Shown piece by piece: positions 1 to 7,533 of a stretch of DNA of 64,000 nt (its first letter is position 1; each line of letters starts with the position of its first letter). This stretch comes from Roseofilum acuticapitatum BLCC-M154. GTDB taxonomy: Bacteria > Cyanobacteriota > Cyanobacteriia > Cyanobacteriales > Desertifilaceae. Where the stretch lies: the NCBI RefSeq assembly GCF_030068475.1, contig NZ_JAQOSP010000006.1:248001-312000 (forward strand), in the 5' to 3' direction. The position numbers and the translations under genes were made by a program. The notes below the pieces were generated by a model that worked only from the letters and a program-made list of their open reading frames with translations, did no database searches and was not told where the DNA came from.

Positions 1-108
1 TGGGGGAATGGGGCTATACAGCAGTTTCCTCTGCTATGAGGTACATTAATGATGGTTTTTAACGATATCTAGAACAGCTCAGAGCTTCTACCAAGTCTAT
101 TGTTTGCT

Positions 109-159
109 CCCCCCATTCCCCCATTCCCCCATTCCCCCACTACAGCGCAAAGCGCTGTA
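109..159. repeat. C-rich tandem repeat followed by a GC hairpin
   Basis: About four copies of CCCCCATT (109-139) are followed by a perfect 8-bp hairpin with a 3-base loop (141-159, arm TACAGCGC). The same hairpin motif recurs near 7359 and 30611 and, partly, near 41750 and 46117, so it is a dispersed palindrome. The hairpin lies just beyond the 3' end of the histidine kinase gene. It has no T-run, so it is not an obvious Rho-independent terminator. Confidence 0.7.
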
Positions 160-173
160 TTCCCGACATTCGA

Positions 174-3100
174 TCAAGCCGAATTTTCCACCTTTTGGAA
201 AAAATCTTCTAACAAAACCCTAATTTCTTCGATTGCAAACTCATCTAATAGCTGAGACGCATAACTCACAAAAGAATCATAATCTTCATCAAGTTGACCT
301 AAGCGCTTCACCTCATTTTCCATATCCTCAATATCACCGATTCTTGCCGATCGATAGAGATTTTCTAGCTCTGCTTTTGGAGGAAACTGCATCGGTAATA
401 CATGACTATTTGTTGATTGATCCAGGGGATAATCCAGATGATCTAAATCCCGATCATCTGCATAGATCCAAGTAAGATCCAAATGTTTTTTCAAACTAGC
501 TAGTAAGACCTCTGTATCAATCGGTTTCGGAATAAACTCATTGCAATCAATTTGCAGTCTATATTCCGAATCTAAACCCGAAATACTAGCACTAGAGATA
601 ATAATCGGAACTTGTTTTAAATGCTCTAAATGTCGGATAACCTGAGTCAACTCTAAGCCATCCATCACCGGCATAAAAATATCAGTAATAATTAAATCTG
701 GGGTCACTTTTTCCGCTTCCTTAAGTCCTTCCTTACCATCCGTTGCTTCAATCACCCGAAATCCTAGAGAATTGAGTAAATTAACGATTAAAGACCGATG
801 TTCCCAACGGTCATCAATCACTAAAATGGTCTGTTTTTCTCCTAAATACCCAGTAATGCTATTTTCTGAAACAGGCAAGGGTGAAGATAGTCCTTCTTCA
901 GCTAATAAGCACTGAATTTCAAAAAAGAAGCAACTCCCTTGGTTAGGAATACTAGAAACCTTGAGATTACCCCCCATTAGTTGCACAATATTTTGACTAA
1001 TCGCTAATCCTAAACCTGTACCTTCAGACATCCGAGCTTTTTCCCCAACTTGCTCAAAGGGAGAAAAGATTTTCTCTAGCTGTTCTGGAGTGATTCCAAT
1101 CCCTGTATCTTTCACATCAAAACGAATTTTAGCATAGGTTTGATCGGATCTAGATATCCAATCCAAAAAATCAACCTTAAAAGTAATTTCTCCAGTATCT
1201 GTAAACTTAATTGCATTACCAATCAAATTGATTAAAACTTGTCGTAAGCGTTTTTGATCCACAATAATCGTTTTCGGTAACCGAGGATCGTAAATACTTC
1301 TAAAGCCTAATCCTTTTTGATGAGCTTTTATTTTACAAATTGAACTTACTCCATCCAAAAAATAACTCAAATCTAAAGGTTCTTCATACAACTCTACTTT
1401 TCTCGATTCAATTTTTGCCATATCGAGAATATCATTAATCAAAGTCAGTAAATGGGAACCACATTCATGAATGACTTCTACCCCTTTGCGGTCTTCGCCT
1501 TCTAAAGTTTTGGAGCGTTTTAGGATTTGAGTATAGCCTAAAATTCCATTCAAAGGAGTACGAAGTTCATGACTCATACTTGACAAAAACTCCGTTTTAG
1601 CTTGGTTGGCACTATCGGCCGCTTGTTTAGCTTTTTGCAGAGCCAGTTCAATTTCTTTGCGGTCAGTAATATTTTGTAAAGTACCTTTCAACTTAATTCT
1701 TTCATCTTCAACTGCCAAGGGTTGACCAATTAAACGAACCCAAATTAAATCCCGCGAATGACGCATTAAAGGGAGTTCTAAATCAAATTCAGTTAAGTTA
1801 TTTGTCGCCTCATTCATTGCTGCTTGTAAGTGTTCTCTATACTCCCCCTCAAAGAAGGATAACATCCCTTCCAAAGTCGGTACATAATCGGCTTCAACTT
1901 CATGGATATGATACACTTCTTGAGTCCAAACTAACTCTTGAGTCTGAGGATCGAATTCCCATCCTCCTAACTGGCCAATTTTTTGGGTTTCATTAAGCAG
2001 AGCTTCACTTTTACGAATCGCTACTGTTTGTTCTGCGACTTGTTGTTCTAAATTATGAACTAAGGCTTGAAGTTGAGTCGCCATTTGATTAAACCCTTCT
2101 GCTAATTCTCCTAACTCATCTTCCGATTCTAGGGGTAAACGATGATTCAGAGAACCTTGTTTAATCTGATTAACACCTTGGGTGAGTTGGATGATTTTTT
2201 CAGTAATTGTTTTTTGAAATAATCGGGCAATGATTGCTGTAATAAATAATCCAAAAAGGGCAGAAAGAACCAGAATAAAATAGATCAATTGGCTTGCTTT
2301 TTCCACTCGTTTTTGTGCTTTGATGACTTCCTGATTGCTCAAGGCAATCAGTTCACTAGAAATTCGGTCAATGTTTTGAGCTTGCAAGTCAAAATCCCGA
2401 AATCTAGATTGAATTGCGGTATCGACCTGTAAGATTTTTTCAGCCGTTTTTTTATAGGAGTCTAGAATATTGAATACTTCAGACTTTTGTTCCGGACTAA
2501 GCGCCGTATTTTCGGCTATTTTTTTCTCCAATTCGAGTAAGATGTTAAAGGCGGACTGCATATGGGGGCGCTGGCGAGTAATCAAATACTCTTTTTCTGC
2601 CAGACGTAAGGCTTGGTATTGTTCACGCCATTGAAGATCTAGGGATTGAATGGCTTTTTTACCTTCACTCCCCCAATTCTCCAGTTGGTGTTGAAGTCCA
2701 TTTTTTTCTTGGGCGAGTTGTGTTACTAATTCAACAGCTTCAATAAAGGTTGTTTCATAGCGTTGGGCTGAAGAAACGAATAAACTTAAATCTACATTAG
2801 TTTGTTTCAGGGAATCACTAACTTGAGGTTGTTCAATGAGTTGTTTAAACTCAGTGGTTAGGCGAACGACTTCATTAATATTATCAACGGCTTCTTGGGC
2901 ATAAATTTCTTTAGCTTGACTAAAGCCAATTTCTGGATAACGTAGGAAAAAATCCCGTTGATGGGTACGAGCTTCCTGTAAATTTCGATCCATCTCTAGC
3001 ACTAATCGCTGAAGTTCTACGCTGATAGAAATGTCTTTTTCCGCTTGACCCTGTATAATTTTTAAGGCAATATAACTATTAATAGAAACAAAGATAATTA

Positions 3101-3221
3101 ATGTAAACAATCCCCCAAAACCTGTGGAGAACTTAGTGGTAATACTTAATCGATTCCACCAGTGTTGGAGTTTTCTAAGTTGAGCGACGATCGCCGGTAT
3201 CATATCATATTCGGATCGCAA
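174..3221 (-). CDS. Membrane hybrid sensor histidine kinase (HAMP-PAS-HisKA-HATPase-REC)
   Basis: A hybrid two-component sensor of 1015 residues. A transmembrane helix near residues 25-50 and a second near 310-330 bracket a long helical extracytoplasmic sensor. They are followed by a HAMP linker (about 335-385), a PAS-like region (about 405-525), and a HisKA box whose phospho-acceptor His551 lies in SHELRTPLNG. The HATPase carries the DTGIGI and GTGLGLAIS boxes. A C-terminal receiver domain has the phospho-acceptor Asp847 in ITDIFMPVMDG, and a helical tail of about 90 residues typical of cyanobacterial hybrid kinases follows. All catalytic residues are present. No response regulator gene lies beside it, so the target is unknown. 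The adjacent binding-protein gene is 42 bp upstream on the same strand and might be co-transcribed, but a functional link is only a guess. A start at Met7 is also possible. Confidence 0.93.
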   Translation of the reverse strand: MRSEYDMIPAIVAQLRKLQHWWNRLSITTKFSTGFGGLFTLIIFVSINSYIALKIIQGQAEKDISISVELQRLVLEMDRNLQEARTHQRDFFLRYPEIGFSQAKEIYAQEAVDNINEVVRLTTEFKQLIEQPQVSDSLKQTNVDLSLFVSSAQRYETTFIEAVELVTQLAQEKNGLQHQLENWGSEGKKAIQSLDLQWREQYQALRLAEKEYLITRQRPHMQSAFNILLELEKKIAENTALSPEQKSEVFNILDSYKKTAEKILQVDTAIQSRFRDFDLQAQNIDRISSELIALSNQEVIKAQKRVEKASQLIYFILVLSALFGLFITAIIARLFQKTITEKIIQLTQGVNQIKQGSLNHRLPLESEDELGELAEGFNQMATQLQALVHNLEQQVAEQTVAIRKSEALLNETQKIGQLGGWEFDPQTQELVWTQEVYHIHEVEADYVPTLEGMLSFFEGEYREHLQAAMNEATNNLTEFDLELPLMRHSRDLIWVRLIGQPLAVEDERIKLKGTLQNITDRKEIELALQKAKQAADSANQAKTEFLSSMSHELRTPLNGILGYTQILKRSKTLEGEDRKGVEVIHECGSHLLTLINDILDMAKIESRKVELYEEPLDLSYFLDGVSSICKIKAHQKGLGFRSIYDPRLPKTIIVDQKRLRQVLINLIGNAIKFTDTGEITFKVDFLDWISRSDQTYAKIRFDVKDTGIGITPEQLEKIFSPFEQVGEKARMSEGTGLGLAISQNIVQLMGGNLKVSSIPNQGSCFFFEIQCLLAEEGLSSPLPVSENSITGYLGEKQTILVIDDRWEHRSLIVNLLNSLGFRVIEATDGKEGLKEAEKVTPDLIITDIFMPVMDGLELTQVIRHLEHLKQVPIIISSASISGLDSEYRLQIDCNEFIPKPIDTEVLLASLKKHLDLTWIYADDRDLDHLDYPLDQSTNSHVLPMQFPPKAELENLYRSARIGDIEDMENEVKRLGQLDEDYDSFVSYASQLLDEFAIEEIRVLLEDFFQKVENSA

Positions 3222-3263
3222 AAATGAACGGTAATAGAATCAACGTCCCATACAAATGGTCTT

Positions 3264-4520
3264 TTAGGGATTGGGTTCATAGAGATAGACTCGATTGGCA
3301 TTCAACCCGTCTAAACCAGCAGCCGGATCGTTAAATTGCAGGATGCTAAAGTGACCAGAGGCACAATCGCCAAATTGATTACAACTCAAAGATCCTGTAA
3401 CTCCGGGGAAATTAGAGGTATTGTACAAAGCATCTCGCAGGGCTTGACGGCCAACTTGTAGTGTACCATTGGGCGATCGCACCGCTACAGTAGAAATCGC
3501 CTCTAAAACTATATTAGCGGCATCATAGGCAAAACTATAATAAGGATGCTCTGGAGGAGAACCATATTCTGCTTCATAGGCTTGTTTGAGTTGGGCTAAA
3601 GCCTCCTGATCCGGCCAAGCAAAACTGACAAAATATAATCCTACTCCATCTTCACCGATCGCCGTTAACACCGGATCGCTTTGCAAGGAGTCTCCAGTAA
3701 TTAACACTAAGTTTGATAAATCGGGCATCTGCCTCAACTGGCGCAGCAGTTCCGTCGCTTCTGCGGGAAAAAGAGGCATAAATAAAATCTGGCTCTGTGA
3801 TGTAGCAATTGACCTTAAAATTGGCTTCATATTGCGATCGCCCTTATTCACCACCCCACTTAAAACCACCTCACCCCCCAGTTCCCAAAACTCCTGCTCA
3901 AAGGCTTCACTTAACCCCTGGGTAAAAGCATCCCCATCATTGAGCGTGGCTGCCCTTTTCAGCCCCAACTGTTCAAAGGCAAATTTTGCCGCCATCTCCC
4001 CCACCCTAGCCCCATTATAAGTGGTGCGAAAATACCCCACATACCAATCACTAGCAGCTTTAGAACCCACCTCAGTTAACGAAGGCGCGGTATTGGTGGC
4101 TGACACCATCACCCGTCCCGCTTCCGAAAGAATTTGACTCGCTTCGGTGGCTGCATTAGAACAAGTTGTACCCCATACCGCGATAATCTGGGGATTAGCC
4201 GCCAATTTCAGAGCGCCATTGGCCCCCCCTTCCTCACTACAGAGTTCATCCTCAGTATGGATAACGAGAGGATGTCCCAAGAGTTGACCCTCTCTTTGTT
4301 GGATCGCTAACTTAATACTATTGAGCTGAGTATTGCCCACTGGAGTCATATTTCCACTTAAGCTTTGCAGCACCCCTAGCTCAATGGGTTCATCCGGTAG
4401 AATCGTCACACATCCTAAACGATCTGTGCATTCAGGAAGCCTCGATCCACAAGCCGATAATCCTAGAATACCCAAGAGCATCAACAGATTAGTAATTGTC
4501 CACTTATTTTTCAGTATCAT
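3264..4520 (-). CDS. ABC transporter substrate-binding lipoprotein, branched-chain amino-acid (LivK/Peripla_BP_6) type
   Basis: A periplasmic substrate-binding lipoprotein of 418 residues. A hydrophobic signal sequence ends in the lipobox LSAC, giving lipidated Cys24. The rest is a type I periplasmic-binding fold of the Leu/Ile/Val receptor family, recognisable from IELGVLQSLSGNMTPVG, the segment AVWGTTCSNAATEASQ, and YYSFAYDAANIVLEAI. Such proteins bind amino acids, amides or urea for an ABC importer. No permease or ATPase gene is adjacent, so it may be an orphan receptor; proteins of this family also serve as sensors. It lies 42 bp upstream of the hybrid histidine kinase on the same strand, which would suit a ligand-sensing role (inference). 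Confidence 0.88.
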   Translation of the reverse strand: MILKNKWTITNLLMLLGILGLSACGSRLPECTDRLGCVTILPDEPIELGVLQSLSGNMTPVGNTQLNSIKLAIQQREGQLLGHPLVIHTEDELCSEEGGANGALKLAANPQIIAVWGTTCSNAATEASQILSEAGRVMVSATNTAPSLTEVGSKAASDWYVGYFRTTYNGARVGEMAAKFAFEQLGLKRAATLNDGDAFTQGLSEAFEQEFWELGGEVVLSGVVNKGDRNMKPILRSIATSQSQILFMPLFPAEATELLRQLRQMPDLSNLVLITGDSLQSDPVLTAIGEDGVGLYFVSFAWPDQEALAQLKQAYEAEYGSPPEHPYYSFAYDAANIVLEAISTVAVRSPNGTLQVGRQALRDALYNTSNFPGVTGSLSCNQFGDCASGHFSILQFNDPAAGLDGLNANRVYLYEPNP

Positions 4521-4586
4521 GTCTGAAGACTACCTGCTATCTCTGTTCTAAGATGGCACTCTCCTGATTATTCTTGCCAATTTTTT

Positions 4587-5819
4587 ATGATTCCCGATCC
4601 CCTTGCCTCCTCTTCGGCTCCTGTCTCCCCCAGTCCCCAAGGGAAACCCCGCCATTCCCTGGAGAAACCGCCCTCGACTTTACCTCCTTCAGAGTTTAAT
4701 CCGGAGCGTTGGCAGACTAAACCCCCACCATCAGGGGATTGGGTTATGGTTGTGGCGATCGCCGTTATGTTTGTGGGATTATCTGTGCATAATCTCTGGA
4801 TTGGCTTTTCTGGCGCTGGGGTTGCCTTTGCGATCGCCCTACGGTTAGTCTGGCCCACATTAGCTTGGACGCTCAAAGATCTTACCCCTAGACAGCGATC
4901 GCAACTCATCGGATTTACCGGTTTATTTGTTTCCCTCGCTGGACTCCTCAATTACTTAGGACTCTATCGCGCCATTGGCAACTGGCTCAATCAAGTTAAA
5001 TGGGATGAATTTGGCTCCTGGGCCGAATGGGTAGGCGCTGTCGGACAAATCATGATCGCCATTTTAGCCGTTTACATTTCCTGGCGACAATATGTCATTT
5101 CCAAAGATTTAACCATTCAGCAAAATACCATCACCCAACAACAAACCATTGATGCCTTTTTTCAAGGCATTTCTGAATTAGCATTAGATGATGAAGGCAT
5201 GTTAGAAGATTGGCCCCAAGAGCGCTGTTTTGCTGAAGGTCGCACCGCCGCCATTCTCAGCAGCGTCAATGCCGCCGGAAAAGCCAAAGTTATTCGCTTT
5301 TTATCCCAATCCAATCTCCTCACTCCCCTACGCCGGGATTATCATTTAGGGCGACCCATTTTTGATGGCAGAGGCGGATATCAAGAAGACCGGCTCAATG
5401 GCATCCGGGTGATTAATTTAGGCGTGATGTTAGCCGGAGCTAATTTAGTCAGTACAGACCTGAGATGGGCTGATTTAAGTGAAGCCTATTTAGTTCGCAC
5501 CGATCTCAGAAATGCCGATTTAACCAAAGCCAATTTATCCCGCACGGTTTTATATCAAGCCAATTTAGCAGGGGCTGACTTAAAAGGGACACGGTTCTTT
5601 TATGGATCGACCGAAATGGCTACTCCCCGCGATCGCCAACATACCCCCAATTACAAAACCGGAGAATATACCGGTGCAGTCGTCGAAAATGTTGATTTTT
5701 CTGAAGTCAAAGAACTCTCAGAAGAACAACGCCATTATTGCTGTTCTTGGTGTGGGGAAGCCTCCCGACAAACCATTCCCGGAGGATGTGAAGGCATTGC
5801 CAATTTATTAGGACGATAG
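4587..5819 (+). CDS. Membrane-anchored pentapeptide-repeat protein
   Basis: 410 residues. A Pro/Ser-rich cytosolic N-terminus is followed by about four hydrophobic helices between residues 50 and 175, then a charged region. A short pentapeptide-repeat block (about residues 280-335, pattern A(D/N)LxX) should form a right-handed quadrilateral beta-helix. The tail contains a Cys-rich motif (CCSWCGEASRQ) that could bind metal. The family is abundant in cyanobacteria and mostly without assigned function. The gene is divergent from the binding-protein gene (66 bp between starts) and stands alone. Its repeats are more diverged at DNA level than those of the two pentapeptide genes near 11-17 kb, so it looks like an older, stable gene. 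Confidence 0.85.
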   Translation: MIPDPLASSSAPVSPSPQGKPRHSLEKPPSTLPPSEFNPERWQTKPPPSGDWVMVVAIAVMFVGLSVHNLWIGFSGAGVAFAIALRLVWPTLAWTLKDLTPRQRSQLIGFTGLFVSLAGLLNYLGLYRAIGNWLNQVKWDEFGSWAEWVGAVGQIMIAILAVYISWRQYVISKDLTIQQNTITQQQTIDAFFQGISELALDDEGMLEDWPQERCFAEGRTAAILSSVNAAGKAKVIRFLSQSNLLTPLRRDYHLGRPIFDGRGGYQEDRLNGIRVINLGVMLAGANLVSTDLRWADLSEAYLVRTDLRNADLTKANLSRTVLYQANLAGADLKGTRFFYGSTEMATPRDRQHTPNYKTGEYTGAVVENVDFSEVKELSEEQRHYCCSWCGEASRQTIPGGCEGIANLLGR

Positions 5820-5838
5820 TCTAGAGTCAACGATGAGT

Positions 5839-6210
5839 TCAAAGAGAATTTTCGGCAAACTCTAACATTTCCTGTGCTTGATTAATGGTTTCTTGGGCAT
5901 TTTCAGCACTAATGTTTACTTGTAAACCATAATCAGCTTCTTTTCTAGCTTCTTCAGCCGTGATTAAGTATCTATGAAATTGCTTAGGGACTTTCCCTGT
6001 TTTAGCAAACTCCCTTCCAAATGCCGAAATGACAGCCGAATGTTTCCCAAAAGCTAAACCTTCGCCCTCCAGAAAAGCTGAAGCTACATAAAACATCGTG
6101 TAATAAGCTCGTGATAAGGCAAATTCAGAAAAACCCGCTTCTTTATTTTGTTGAGCAACAGTTAAACTTCTTTTGGCTTTTTCAAGATATTGAACTTGAG
6201 CTTCATTCAC
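5839..6210 (-). CDS. HEPN-domain protein (partner of MNT nucleotidyltransferase)
   Basis: A 123-residue all-helical HEPN-domain protein (PF05168-like), recognised from the segment FSEFALSRAYYTMFYVASAF and the C-terminal RKEADYG motif. It is encoded immediately after the MNT nucleotidyltransferase gene with a 4-bp ATGA overlap, the usual arrangement of HEPN/MNT modules. By analogy with HepT/MntA, the HEPN protein would be an RNase-type toxin held in check by nucleotidylation from the partner. This subfamily lacks the canonical RX4HXY of the DUF86 HepT class (compare 12929-13276), so toxicity is uncertain and a non-toxic nucleotide-binding role is possible. Confidence 0.82.
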   Translation of the reverse strand: MNEAQVQYLEKAKRSLTVAQQNKEAGFSEFALSRAYYTMFYVASAFLEGEGLAFGKHSAVISAFGREFAKTGKVPKQFHRYLITAEEARKEADYGLQVNISAENAQETINQAQEMLEFAENSL

Positions 6211-6542
6211 AGTTCAATCCCCTCTGCCCGCAAATTTCTATAAAATCCAGTTTCTGATTTTTGCCAAGTTTGCGAAGTTGCAAAACAGCAGCTCAAGTAT
6301 AATTGATAATCCAAGCATAAATCACTTATAAATTCGCTGACTCTTTTGATCTCATCAAAGTATATGAAAGGCTGTTTAAGTACAATCAAAATATCAACAT
6401 CAGAATCAATTTCAGCCTCACCACGTGCTTCAGAACCAAACAAAATTACTTTATCTAAATTATCTTGATAAAGTTGTTTTAAATATTCTTTGAGTTTCTG
6501 AGTTGCAATTTCAACTAATATTCGCCGTTCTTCGAGAAGCAT
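6207..6542 (-). CDS. MNT-type minimal nucleotidyltransferase (antitoxin-like)
   Basis: A 111-residue minimal nucleotidyltransferase. The pol-beta signature is intact: LFGSEARGEAEIDSDVDILI contains the GS dipeptide followed by the metal-binding DVD. In HEPN/MNT modules this enzyme transfers AMP or oligo-A to the HEPN toxin and so inactivates it. It is the first gene of a two-gene operon and overlaps the HEPN gene by 4 bp. The region downstream of residue 60 contains an aromatic stretch and Cys-Cys (YLSCCFAT). It is one of three nucleotidyltransferase genes in the window (others at 12574 and 44208); this one belongs to a clearly different subfamily. Confidence 0.85.
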   Translation of the reverse strand: MLLEERRILVEIATQKLKEYLKQLYQDNLDKVILFGSEARGEAEIDSDVDILIVLKQPFIYFDEIKRVSEFISDLCLDYQLYLSCCFATSQTWQKSETGFYRNLRAEGIEL

Positions 6543-6622
6543 AAGGATACTCCAATAAACAAGCTGATGGGTTTCCTAAAATATTGGGAAAACCCACCCG
6601 TACAACAAGATTAATAACCAAA

Positions 6623-6964
6623 CTAGCCTGGAGGCCAAGCCAAAGCGCGTCCTCCGAGAATGTGGAGATGGAGATGATCGACGGTTTGCCCTCCGTCTTC
6701 TCCTGTATTAATCACTACTCGATACCCGTTACTCAGTCCTGCTTGCTCCGCTACTCGTTTAACCGTGAGTAATAAATGACCCATTAAGGCATGATCTTGA
6801 GATTCAGCATCGGCTAATTTGGCGATCGGCTTTTTAGGAATCACCAGAATGTGAGTCGGAGCTTGGGGAGAAATATCCTTAAAGGCTAGACACAGGTCAT
6901 CTTCATAGACAATATCCGCCGGAATTTCCTTGCGGATAATCTTACTAAAAATGGTTTCGCTCAT
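6623..6964 (-). CDS. HIT-family (histidine triad) nucleotide hydrolase
   Basis: A 113-residue HINT-like protein. The start is placed at the internal methionine of [17 protein letters not shown], the usual family N-terminus; an upstream in-frame extension has no family counterpart. The active-site triad [10 protein letters not shown] is present at the C-terminus, with the middle/last His as nucleophile, and the conserved [10 protein letters not shown] segment is intact. HINT enzymes hydrolyse AMP-linked phosphoramidates such as AMP-lysine and aminoacyl-AMP in the cytosol. The gene is monocistronic, 80 bp beyond the MNT start, in front of a repeat-rich spacer. Confidence 0.94.
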   Translation of the reverse strand: MSETIFSKIIRKEIPADIVYEDDLCLAFKDISPQAPTHILVIPKKPIAKLADAESQDHALMGHLLLTVKRVAEQAGLSNGYRVVINTGEDGGQTVDHLHLHILGGRALAWPPG

Positions 6965-7053
6965 GATCGAAGGGCGATAAATTGTATTTTCCTGATCATA
7001 CAGCACCGACAAACCGCGTTTCTCGGCTCTCTTCTGGTTGTCGTAGTGCGAGC

Positions 7054-7202
7054 ATCTTGCTCGCTGTTAACCTTCTGTTTTTGACCTCCAGCGAGCGGGA
7101 CGCTCGCACTCCCCATTCCCCCAACCAGAATTGACCTCGATCTTGCTCGCTGTTAACCTTCTGTTTTTGACCTCCAGCGAGCGGGACGCTCGCACTCCCC
7201 AT
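7054..7202. repeat. Two identical 63-bp direct repeats containing a GC hairpin
   Basis: Positions 7054-7116 and 7140-7202 are identical over 63 bp, separated by 23 bp. Each copy contains the GCGAGCGGGACGCTCGC palindrome, and the left part begins with the ATCTTGCTCGC half of a related hairpin (GCGAGCAAGATGCTCGC) found elsewhere. Perfect identity suggests a recent tandem duplication. No gene is present in the spacer 6965-7533. Confidence 0.9.
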
Positions 7203-7257
7203 AGCCTCAACCAGAGCGCAAAGCCCTATACAGCAGTTTTCGCTGTTATGTGGGACA

Positions 7258-7380
7258 TCTTGATCCCCCTAAATCCCCCTTAAAAAGCAGGGGGTTTTCC
7301 TATTCCCCCCTGCTTTTTAAGCAGGGCAAGGGGGGATCTTTTCCTACTGTCCACCGATACAGCGCTTTGCGCTGTATCAT
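7258..7380. repeat. Dispersed GATCCCCCTAAATCCCC palindromic repeat plus GCGC hairpin
   Basis: An imperfect inverted repeat with arms of the GATCCCCCTAAATCCCCC / CAAGGGGGGATC type (7260-7340), followed by the TACAGCGC hairpin (7359-7376). The same GATCCCCC element recurs inside menE (28895-28984) and near 35554-35626. The rest of this spacer, up to 7533, shows no gene. Confidence 0.75.
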
Positions 7381-7533
7381 TGCGACCGAAGGGAAGCAAT
7401 CGCCAAGATTACCGGGAATGCTGGGATTGCTTCATTCCGCTTGCGCGACCTTCGCAATGACATACTATAACTGATCCAACAGACTTGATATCACCATACA
7501 ATTAGAGCCACAAATCAATGTTTGAGGATGACA

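Noticed and set aside
4568-4951. 127-codon minus-strand frame opposite the pentapeptide gene
   Set aside because: Opposite-strand shadow of a real gene; low-complexity composition.
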